Assembly: GCA_948517135.1 (NCBI GenBank)
Contig: CAORJJ010000064.1
Span: 1-13,051, forward strand
Direction of reading: 5' to 3'
Length of the DNA: 13,051 bases
From: an uncultured Clostridia bacterium
GTDB lineage: Bacteria > Bacillota > Clostridia > TANB77 > CAG-508
Position 1 is the first letter of the stretch, and every line of letters begins with the position of its first letter. The translations under genes and the position numbers were made by a program. Of the stretch, positions 8,280-13,051 are shown in pieces. The notes beneath the pieces are model-generated. The model saw nothing but the letters and a program-made list of their open reading frames with translations. It searched no databases and was not told where the DNA came from.

Positions 8280-9551
8280 TTATCTTTCATATACAACTCT
8301 ACCACTTACTATTGTGTATCTTACTTGACCTTTTAATTTTTTATCAATCCAAGGTGTATTTTTTGATTTTGATACAATTTTATCTTTTAAAAATACATAT
8401 TCTCTATTTGGATCAAATATTGTTAAGTCTGCTACTTTTCCTTCTGCAATCTCTCCTCGATCTATTCCTAATAATTTAGCTGGGTTGTATGACATAACTC
8501 GAACCATATCTAAATATGAAATATGTCCTGGTTCTACCAAATTTGTAACTGTTGCACCTAATGCTGTCTCAAATCCAATAATTCCATTTGGAGCTGTTGC
8601 CAAACCTTTTGCTTTCTCTTCTTCAGCATGTGGAGCATGATCAGTTATAATAGCATCTATTGTTCCATCTTTTATACCTTCAATTATTGCAATTCTATCT
8701 TTCTCTTCTCTTAGTGGAGGATTCATTTTTGCATTAACACCAGATTCCAAAACTTCTTCTACTGTAAAGCTATAATAGTGTGGACATGTTTCACATGTTA
8801 CATTTACACCTCTTGCTTTTGCACTTCTTATCATATCAACTGATGTTTTTGTACTTATATGACAAATATGAGTATGTAGTTTATTGGTTTCTGCAATAAC
8901 AATATCTCTTGCTGCCATTATTTCTTCTGCTTCTGGTAGAACTCCTTTTACCTCTAATTGTTCTGCTATTGCTCCTGCATTTATTGCTCCTGCTGATACT
9001 GATTTTTCTTCACAATGCTCTGAAACAAAACTTCCTAGTTTATTAGCTTCAATCATTGCTTCTCTAATCATTGCTGCATTTTCTACTGGCATTCCATCAT
9101 CTGAAAATGCAATTGCTCCAGCCTCTAATTGTGCTTTGAAGTCTACTAACTCTTGACCTTTTTCCCCTTTTGTTACACTTGAAAATGGTAATATGTTGCA
9201 TAAATTAACTTCTTTTGCTCTTTTTATAATTTGTTCCAAAACAATAGCGCTATCTGGTGTTGGATTAGTATTTGGCATAGGACAAATAGTAGTAAATCCA
9301 CCAGCAACAGCGCTTTTTGATCCTGTTTCTATTGTTTCTTTATGTTCTCCACCTGGTTCTCTTAAATGACAATGTATATCAATCATTCCAGGCATGATAA
9401 TATAACCAGTACAATCAATTACTTTATCTGCTTGTACATCAATATTTTTCTCTATTTTTTTTATTTTATCATTTTCTATTAAAATATCTAGATTATCATT
9501 AGTATTACTTGCATAATCAACTACTGTTCCATTTTTTAATAAAATATTCAT
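8280..9551 (-). CDS. pyrC: Dihydroorotase, class I (zinc amidohydrolase)
   Basis: Cyclises carbamoyl-aspartate to dihydroorotate in the cytosol. The 423-residue amidohydrolase shows the metal site in order (numbering from the start used here): DIHCHLREPG with H60 and H62, SDDG with D151/D152, SEHCEE with H179, HICHIST with H231, and TDHAPH with D304, the catalytic aspartate. The acidic SDDG in place of a carboxylated lysine marks the class I enzymes of Gram-positive bacteria. The frame reaches an ATG at 9578, but that codon overlaps the promoter -10 box and has no ribosome binding site. The ATG at 9551 has GGAGG 5 nt upstream and gives the usual MNILLKNG beginning. It is the first gene of the operon. 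Confidence 0.97.
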   Translation of the reverse strand: MNILLKNGTVVDYASNTNDNLDILIENDKIKKIEKNIDVQADKVIDCTGYIIMPGMIDIHCHLREPGGEHKETIETGSKSAVAGGFTTICPMPNTNPTPDSAIVLEQIIKRAKEVNLCNILPFSSVTKGEKGQELVDFKAQLEAGAIAFSDDGMPVENAAMIREAMIEANKLGSFVSEHCEEKSVSAGAINAGAIAEQLEVKGVLPEAEEIMAARDIVIAETNKLHTHICHISTKTSVDMIRSAKARGVNVTCETCPHYYSFTVEEVLESGVNAKMNPPLREEKDRIAIIEGIKDGTIDAIITDHAPHAEEEKAKGLATAPNGIIGFETALGATVTNLVEPGHISYLDMVRVMSYNPAKLLGIDRGEIAEGKVADLTIFDPNREYVFLKDKIVSKSKNTPWIDKKLKGQVRYTIVSGRVVYER

Positions 9552-9576
9552 ATTTACCTCCACAATAATTTTTTTC

Positions 9577-9605
9577 ATTTTATCATTTAACTAAATAATT
9601 TTCAA
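9577..9605 (-). promoter_or_regulatory. Promoter of the pyrC-pyrF-epimerase-pyrK-pyrD-lemA-DUF3137 operon
   Basis: On the minus strand TTGAAA (9605-9600), 17 bp and TAAAAT (9582-9577) form a good sigma-A promoter. The predicted start near 9570 leaves only about 20 nt before the pyrC ATG. That is too short for a PyrR-type attenuator or any terminator hairpin. Confidence 0.75.
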
Positions 9606-9618
9606 CAGATTATATAAT

Positions 9619-9653
9619 AAAAAACTGAGCATCTAATTGACACTCAGCTTTTT
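9619..9653 (-). terminator. Terminator after the transglutaminase-like gene
   Basis: On the minus strand AAAAAGCTGAG (9653-9643) pairs with CTCAGTTTTTT (9629-9619) through one G-U wobble, with a 13-nt loop. The 3' arm is itself the T-run, followed by ATTATATA. It begins 8 bp after the stop codon at 9661 and ends 14 bp before the pyr promoter -35 box, separating the two transcripts. Confidence 0.75.
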
Positions 9654-9660
9654 ACAAAAT

Positions 9661-10221
9661 TTAATTGCAAAATTCTTTATATGCAACAAATTTTTTTACA
9701 TCTTTTCCCACAAAATAAACTTTGGATTTTCTAAATGGATTGAAAATCTTGTTTTTATCATCTTCTCTATAAGTATCCCCTATCTGATATACATTATCTC
9801 CTAACAAAATCATATTGGGAGAAACAAAAACAGTATTAAGAATATCTTGTTTAGTGAATTTTACTATATTTTGAGGTTTAAATTCATTATACCAATCTTT
9901 TTTTAGAACAACACCTTTGCATCTAGAATCAAAAACAAATTCAATTCCATTATGCAGAAACTCAACCCAGCCATGTTCATAACCGCCATCAGCCCACATC
10001 CAGTCATACGAAATAGTAAGAGTTCCTCGAACTAAATAATCATTTGGATTCATTCCCATTATAGCTGTACTGCTGTATTCATAGCAATTATTTCTATACC
10101 TATGGCTTATATATTCTGAAAATGTTTCTACAACTTTATAAACACCTCTATCTACAAAAATATTTTCCATCTTTTTTAAAAAGTATTGATCAGCTAGCAT
10201 ATTATTATGATTATTATTCAT
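9661..10221 (-). CDS. Uncharacterised protein, possible transglutaminase-like/papain-fold cysteine protein
   Basis: A 186-residue soluble protein without signal peptide or membrane span; I do not recognise it as a named family. An NN-rich start is followed by a short helical part, then an alpha/beta core with three conserved-looking residues in the order and context of a papain/transglutaminase triad: C46 in NNCYEYSS, H83 in EHGWVEF and D98 in VFDSR. 'Cys at a helix start, His on a strand before W-V-E-F, Asp on the next strand' is typical of that fold. Function could be peptide cleavage, cross-linking or a non-catalytic relative. AAGGAG lies 8 nt before the ATG. It is monocistronic, with its own promoter (10301-10329) and terminator, and is divergent from the small membrane-protein gene. 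The protein prediction is tentative. Confidence 0.6.
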   Translation of the reverse strand: MNNNHNNMLADQYFLKKMENIFVDRGVYKVVETFSEYISHRYRNNCYEYSSTAIMGMNPNDYLVRGTLTISYDWMWADGGYEHGWVEFLHNGIEFVFDSRCKGVVLKKDWYNEFKPQNIVKFTKQDILNTVFVSPNMILLGDNVYQIGDTYREDDKNKIFNPFRKSKVYFVGKDVKKFVAYKEFCN

Positions 10222-10300
10222 AATATCATCTCCTTCATTTACTTAAATAAAGTATTTTATTGTATGCTAACAATTTGCTCTATAATAATATAGAAATATT

Positions 10301-10329
10301 ATTATATCATAATATTGTATCAATCTCAA
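10301..10329 (-). promoter_or_regulatory. Promoter of the transglutaminase-like gene
   Basis: On the minus strand TTGAGA (10329-10324), a 17-bp spacer and a perfect TATAAT (10306-10301) precede the gene by about 75 nt of leader. The -35 box is only 29 bp from the -35 box of the divergent plus-strand promoter. Confidence 0.65.
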
Positions 10330-10341
10330 GCAATTTATAGT

Positions 10342-10359
10342 ACTTAAATTACTTAAATT
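10342..10359. repeat. Tandem 9-bp direct repeat between divergent promoters
   Basis: ACTTAAATT occurs twice in immediate succession (10342-10350 and 10351-10359), filling most of the gap between the two -35 boxes. A further ACTTAAAT is at 10241-10248. The position would suit a regulator acting on both genes, but AT-rich repeats of this size also arise by chance. Confidence 0.4.
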
Positions 10360-10387
10360 TGAAATACCGCTTCATTTATGATATAAT
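10359..10387 (+). promoter_or_regulatory. Promoter of the small membrane protein gene
   Basis: TTGAAA (10359-10364), a 17-bp spacer and TATAAT (10382-10387) make a near-consensus promoter with an extended -10 (TGA before TATAAT). The predicted start is near 10394, giving a leader of about 35 nt. Confidence 0.75.
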
Positions 10388-10428
10388 ATATTATGTAAAG
10401 ATAGTATAAGATTATTGGAGGAGACAAG

Positions 10429-10689
10429 ATGAAACGGATTACAGACATCAGTTTAAACAAAGTAGTATCAGTAACAGCAGTTATTTTTGCAATACTTGGT
10501 TTTATCATCGGTATGATATATGGACTCAATGTTCCACTTCCTGTTGAATCATCTTCTCTGTGGCTTGCATCAGGTATGTTCTATGCCTTATCTGGCATAG
10601 TGATATCTTTTGTAGCATTAGGAGGAGTGATTTTTATAGGGCTTATCATTTACTTTTTATGTGGAGCAGTCTATATCATTCTTAATTAA
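10429..10689 (+). CDS. Small integral membrane protein, function unknown
   Basis: An 86-residue, highly hydrophobic protein that I cannot name. After a basic start (MKRITDISLNK) come a first membrane helix at about 11-33 (glycine-spaced, GFIIGMIYG), a short polar loop with proline and serines (NVPLPVESSS, 34-43), and a long hydrophobic stretch at about 44-84 that holds one or two more helices. The layout recalls small 'transmembrane protein of unknown function' families with a KRI...S..K.....G...G start, but this is not a firm match. The ATG has GGAGGAG about 5 nt upstream, a strong promoter precedes it and a terminator follows, so it is monocistronic. Its GC content is about 34% by hand count, above the adjacent orotate-phosphoribosyltransferase-like gene, and it uses CGG, which hints at a different origin. 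Confidence 0.75.
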   Translation: MKRITDISLNKVVSVTAVIFAILGFIIGMIYGLNVPLPVESSSLWLASGMFYALSGIVISFVALGGVIFIGLIIYFLCGAVYIILN

Positions 10690-10738
10690 AACACTTTTCA
10701 TTTAGGCTTACTTGCTTGTTTCTATTATCAAATCTTTC

Positions 10739-10768
10739 AAGGAGGGTGAAATCGCCCTCCCTCTTTTA
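10739..10768 (+). terminator. Terminator after the small membrane protein gene
   Basis: GGAGGG (10741-10746) and CCCTCC (10755-10760) form a GC-rich stem, extendable by a T-G pair, with a short loop, followed by CTCTTTTATT. It lies about 50 bp after the stop codon. The T-run is interrupted, so efficiency is uncertain. Confidence 0.65.
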
Positions 10769-10800
10769 TTGACATTTTACCATTTTTACTATATTATAAT
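10769..10800 (+). promoter_or_regulatory. Probable promoter of the orotate phosphoribosyltransferase-like gene
   Basis: A perfect TTGACA (10769-10774) lies upstream of an AT-rich run. TATTAT at 10792-10797 gives the ideal 17-bp spacer, while the better TATAAT at 10795-10800 gives 20 bp. The promoter begins right after the preceding terminator, and the gene starts at 10832 with GGAGG 7 nt upstream. Confidence 0.6.
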
Positions 10801-10831
10801 TTAGATAAAATAAATTATTGGAGGTAATAAA

Positions 10832-11698
10832 ATGAGTAAATTAATGTCATTACTTTTTGAAACACACGCATTTAAAGTTGCAGAAGAAAACAATCCATTT
10901 TGGTATACATCAGGAAAAATTGGTCCTTACTTTATAAATGCTGACTATCTTTATGGAAGTGAGGCAGATTCAAAAGATTTACTTGAATTTATTGATAATG
11001 AACTAGAAAATGAAAACAAAACAGATATTCCTGAACATATTTTTAAGAAAGTATTAAATCATTATGAAACAAATGAAATTTATAAATATGTAATTGACGA
11101 AATGAAATCATATATCAAGAAAAATATTAATATTGATGAAATAGATTACATTTCTGGTGGTGAAAGAAGAGATTGGTATTTTTCAAATATGATGGCTTAT
11201 TTATTACAAAAACCTCATGTAACTATATACAAAGATTTAACAACAATTGAAAGTACACCAGATTTTTCAGAATCCAAACCAGTTTCTGAAATTAAAGGAA
11301 AAAAATTCTTACATTTGGCAGATCTTTTAAATCAATCTGCAAGTTTTACAAGAGCTTGGATTCCAGCTATTAAAAACTTAGGTTCTAATATTGTATGGAG
11401 CATTTTCGCAGTAGACAGAATGCAAGGTGGAACTGAAACACTTACTAATGATGGAGTTAAAGTTTTATCTTTATTACAAATTGATGAATCACTATTTACT
11501 ACTGCAAAAGAACTTGGAATAATAAATAATGAGCAATTGGAAATTCTTATAAATTTCAAAAAAGATCCTGATGGTTCAATGAAACAATTTTTAATTGAGT
11601 ATCCAGAATTTATAGAAAATGCCAAAAATTCTGATAACCCAAGAACTGTAAAAAGAGTAAATACATTAATTGAGCAAAATATATATGGATTAAATTAG
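10832..11698 (+). CDS. Divergent orotate phosphoribosyltransferase-like protein (PyrE-like)
   Basis: A 288-residue protein resembling type I phosphoribosyltransferases, longer than the usual 190-230-residue PyrE. FWYTSGKIGPYFIN (23-36) matches the PyrE substrate segment. ISGGERRDWYFSNMMAYLL (107-125), KPHVTIYKD (127-135) and VWSIFAVDRMQGG (188-200) follow the order of the Rossmann-like core. In PyrE the PRPP loop reads roughly 'vlvvDDvittG.S'; here it is FLHLADLLNQSAS (159-171), keeping one aspartate (D164) but losing the second acid and the TTG turn. An extra helical segment (about 43-104) sits between the first two motifs. Context favours a role in UMP synthesis, because pyrC, pyrK, pyrD and pyrF are nearby and no other pyrE is visible. 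Activity is nevertheless doubtful from the loop. It could be a regulatory or specialised transferase. Confidence 0.75.
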   Translation: MSKLMSLLFETHAFKVAEENNPFWYTSGKIGPYFINADYLYGSEADSKDLLEFIDNELENENKTDIPEHIFKKVLNHYETNEIYKYVIDEMKSYIKKNINIDEIDYISGGERRDWYFSNMMAYLLQKPHVTIYKDLTTIESTPDFSESKPVSEIKGKKFLHLADLLNQSASFTRAWIPAIKNLGSNIVWSIFAVDRMQGGTETLTNDGVKVLSLLQIDESLFTTAKELGIINNEQLEILINFKKDPDGSMKQFLIEYPEFIENAKNSDNPRTVKRVNTLIEQNIYGLN

Positions 11699-11700
11699 TA

Positions 11701-11740
11701 AAAAACTTTCCTTTTTATAAAAAGGAAAGTTTTTTTATTT
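11701..11740 (+). terminator. Terminator after the PyrE-like gene
   Basis: AAAAACTTTCCTTTT (11701-11715) pairs perfectly with AAAAGGAAAGTTTTT (11720-11734) around a 4-nt loop and runs into a T-rich tail. It starts 2 bp after the stop codon. Confidence 0.9.
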
Positions 11741-11784
11741 TGACTTTTTTATAAATTTATTTCATACTATAAACAACCCCAAAT

Positions 11785-11813
11785 TTGATTTATGTTAACA
11801 TATATGATATAAT
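11785..11813 (+). promoter_or_regulatory. Promoter of the lipoprotein gene with a palindromic spacer
   Basis: TTGATT (11785-11790), a 17-bp spacer and TATAAT (11808-11813) with an extended -10 (TGA before the box). The first 12 bp of the spacer are TATGTTAACATA (11791-11802), a perfect palindrome placed where a repressor or activator dimer would contact RNA polymerase. Predicted transcript start is near 11820. Confidence 0.75.
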
Positions 11814-11819
11814 AATTAG

Positions 11820-11907
11820 TGATATATTTTATTTTTACCCTTATACAAGGTATTGCAACTGTTAACTTTGGAGGGTAAAACCTCCAACACTACATGGAGG
11901 TTACATT
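11820..11907 (+). promoter_or_regulatory. Structured 5' leader of the lipoprotein gene, candidate translational switch
   Basis: About 88 nt with several competing pairings. TTTTACCC (11833-11840) pairs perfectly with GGGTAAAA (11873-11880). AACCTCCA (11879-11886) pairs perfectly with TGGAGGTT (11895-11902), which contains the GGAGG ribosome binding site. Alternatively TTGGAGG (11868-11874) pairs with CCTCCAA (11881-11887), which breaks both of the former and frees the binding site. CCTT/AAGG (11839-11850) can form a further small hairpin. No T-run follows, so control would be at translation. I do not recognise a known riboswitch class. Confidence 0.5.
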
Positions 11908-12285
11908 ATGAAAAATGCTCTCTGTATTATTTTTGTTACCATGATATTTGTACTTTGCCTGACAGGTTGCTCTAACAACACTACTGAAGAAACTGTTCTC
12001 GAGGCAACTGTCATGAGCTGTGAGAAAGGAACTTTTCACGAAGATTCATCATTCTCTGGCATTGCCAATATGCACCTTGTCAATGGTGACCTTTTAAACT
12101 ATACTATGTACTCTACTCTGGCTGATACAAATGGTTATTATGACTATGATATAACAGTTGAAGTCGAAGGTAAATATAAGATTATAGTGCGGGACACACC
12201 ATACGAAATTGGTAGCAAAATCTATGTTGAGAAAATTATGACTTATAATGAGTCAAAAGAGTTAATCGACATAGATTACAAATAG
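11908..12285 (+). CDS. Small lipoprotein, function unknown
   Basis: A 125-residue precursor with a textbook lipoprotein signal: K at position 2, a hydrophobic core from about 4 to 18 and the lipobox LTGC ending at C21. This leaves a mature protein of about 105 residues tethered to the outer face of the membrane. The mature part (TEETVLEATVMSCEKGTF, then a beta-rich region with VEGKYKIIVRDTPYEIGSKI) looks like a small OB- or beta-barrel-type domain, but I cannot assign a family. GGAGG lies 7 nt before the ATG and can be hidden by leader pairing. GC is about 35% by hand count, against nearer 26% in sampled parts of the gene upstream, suggesting a different history. It is monocistronic and ends at a bidirectional terminator. 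Confidence 0.85.
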   Translation: MKNALCIIFVTMIFVLCLTGCSNNTTEETVLEATVMSCEKGTFHEDSSFSGIANMHLVNGDLLNYTMYSTLADTNGYYDYDITVEVEGKYKIIVRDTPYEIGSKIYVEKIMTYNESKELIDIDYK

Positions 12286-12307
12286 TATACAACTAAATAT
12301 TGACGCA

Positions 12308-12339
12308 AAAAGCTCTTTGAGTTCCCTCAAAGAGCTTTT
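12308..12339. terminator. Bidirectional terminator between convergent genes
   Basis: A perfect 14-bp stem (12308-12321 with 12326-12339, core GCTCTTTGAG) with the 4-nt loop TTCC has A-run and T-run flanks on both sides. It can terminate the lipoprotein transcript on the plus strand and the pilin-like transcript on the minus strand. Confidence 0.93.
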
Positions 12340-12345
12340 GTAATT

Positions 12346-12858
12346 TTATACTTCTGGTTTCATATTAAGTTCACCAATTTCTTCTTGATTTCCATATTTA
12401 TCTACAAAGTATATTGTGTACTTTTCTTCCATTTTCTTTATTTTAAAAACTTTAGTTCCATTACTATTTGAACCATTTTCGTTAATAACTTGAGTTGCAA
12501 TATCACTATTTAATGAATTAGCATTTATGTAATACTCATCTTGAACTACTCTATCATCAATATCCTTTAATTCTTCAATATAATTATTCTCAAGTAAATA
12601 GCTTATTACAGCTTCTGTGCCATAAATTTCGTCTATATTTTTATTATTTTCTTGAGCATACTTATAATCTTTTACATATTTTTCTTTTACTAATAAATTT
12701 AACTTTTCTACTATTTCTGTTTTATTATATTCTATATCAGTTTCTTTAAAGTCATCTACAAAATGTTGCAATTTATTACATGCAAATACTGCAACAATAG
12801 CTAGTATGACTATTATAATAATTAAAGCTATTATTGACAAACCATTTTCTTTTCTCAT
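12346..12858 (-). CDS. Pilin-like (type IV prepilin N-terminus) single-span protein
   Basis: The 170-residue product begins MRKENG|LSIIALIIIIVI: a short basic leader ending in glycine, then a long hydrophobic helix (about residues 7-28). This matches prepilin-type sequences, with cleavage expected after G6. The usual glutamate five residues after the cut is alanine here, a variant seen in many clostridial 'G(I/L)(S/T)LIALI' proteins. The remaining 140 residues are charged, with coiled-coil-like helices (about 30-100) and a C-terminal beta-rich part (KVFKIKKMEEKYTIYFVDKYGN). It may be a minor pilin or simply a membrane-anchored protein; no pilus genes are in view. The frame opens at 12909, but that ATG lies between the -35 and -10 boxes, so the ATG at 12858, 11 nt after AAGGAG, is used. 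Confidence 0.75.
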   Translation of the reverse strand: MRKENGLSIIALIIIIVILAIVAVFACNKLQHFVDDFKETDIEYNKTEIVEKLNLLVKEKYVKDYKYAQENNKNIDEIYGTEAVISYLLENNYIEELKDIDDRVVQDEYYINANSLNSDIATQVINENGSNSNGTKVFKIKKMEEKYTIYFVDKYGNQEEIGELNMKPEV

Positions 12859-12900
12859 CGAAAAAATTTCTCCTTTTTTCTTTTCAAAATTTATGAAGTT

Positions 12901-12929
12901 ATTATACATTTTTCTGTCGGAAATTTCAA
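12901..12929 (-). promoter_or_regulatory. Promoter of the pilin-like gene
   Basis: On the minus strand TTGAAA (12929-12924), 17 bp and TATAAT (12906-12901) form a near-perfect sigma-A promoter. The predicted start near 12894 gives a leader of about 36 nt before the ATG at 12858. The rest of the window (12930-13051) is AT-rich and shows no gene I can support. Confidence 0.8.
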
Positions 12930-13051
12930 TAAAAAATTATTATTTGAGTAAGTAAAATATGTTCTAAATACAAAAACTTGCAATAATACCAATATTAAAA
13001 ATTCAAAAATATAGCTTACTTATGTAATTATCATAGAAATTCTAAATAAAT

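Noticed and set aside
8884..9156. Plus-strand open frame opposite pyrC, serine/alanine rich
   Set aside because: Its composition mirrors the antisense of pyrC; no start signal or promoter.
11332..11625. Minus-strand open frame opposite the PyrE-like gene
   Set aside because: Antisense shadow without a ribosome binding site, and the plus-strand product has recognisable motifs.
11837..11851. ACCCTTATACAAGGT as a MerR-type operator
   Set aside because: It resembles such operators, but it lies downstream of the predicted transcript start instead of in a promoter spacer, and its arms are better explained as part of the leader RNA pairings.
11894..11911. Five-codon leader peptide (ATG GAG GTT ACA TTA TGA) overlapping the lipoprotein start codon
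   Set aside because: The nearest upstream GGAGG is 19 nt away, too far to drive it, and the ATG sits within the lipoprotein's own ribosome binding site region.
12859..12909. N-terminal extension of the pilin-like protein to the ATG at 12909
   Set aside because: That ATG lies between the -35 and -10 boxes of the gene's promoter, and the inner ATG has a ribosome binding site and gives the expected prepilin leader.
12930..13051. Possible end of another gene or a long inverted repeat (AGTAAG 12947-12952 with CTTACT 13015-13020)
   Set aside because: Frames are short with early stops, and a 6-bp arm separated by 62 nt is expected by chance.

Overview
The window is AT-rich DNA (the housekeeping genes look to be about 25-30% GC by eye) with dense same-strand operons, strong AAGGAGG-type ribosome binding sites, a T-box riboswitch, a class 1B dihydroorotate dehydrogenase (PyrD+PyrK) and a prepilin-like protein with a G-LS-IIALI N-terminus. 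Together these point to a low-GC Firmicute, most likely an anaerobic Clostridia member. This assignment is inferred from gene style only.

Layout. At 1-127 (minus) is the N-terminus of a ComFC-family protein, cut by the window edge. At 197-2884 (minus) is valS, preceded by a complete T-box leader (2982-3232) and its promoter (3238-3266). From 9551 down to 3275 runs one seven-gene minus-strand operon with gaps of 11-41 bp: pyrC, pyrF, an aldose 1-epimerase-like gene, pyrK, pyrD, lemA and a DUF3137-like gene. It starts from a sigma-A-type promoter at 9577-9605 with a leader of only about 20 nt. Upstream, on the same strand, is a C/H/D-triad transglutaminase-like protein (9661-10221) with its own promoter and terminator. 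Back to back with it on the plus strand is a small two-to-three-span membrane protein (10429-10689). Then come a divergent orotate phosphoribosyltransferase-like gene (10832-11698, plus), a small lipoprotein (11908-12285, plus) with an unusually structured leader, a bidirectional terminator, and a pilin-like single-span protein (12346-12858, minus).

How the genes work together. pyrC, pyrK+pyrD and pyrF cover the dihydroorotate-forming, dihydroorotate-oxidising and OMP-decarboxylating steps of UMP synthesis. The missing orotate phosphoribosyltransferase step has a nearby but strongly diverged candidate at 10832-11698. No carA/carB or pyrB is in the window. LemA and the DUF3137-like protein form a recurrent membrane pair that rides at the end of the pyr operon. 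valS is separately controlled by uncharged tRNA through its T-box.

Four open frames are longer than their genes at the 5' end. Ribosome-binding-site and promoter positions move the starts of pyrC (9551), pyrK (6469), lemA (4741) and the pilin-like gene (12858), and probably valS (2884).

The most interesting unexplained element is the leader of the lipoprotein gene (about 11820-11907). Its segments can form mutually exclusive hairpins, one set burying the ribosome binding site and the other freeing it, downstream of a promoter whose spacer is a perfect 12-bp palindrome.
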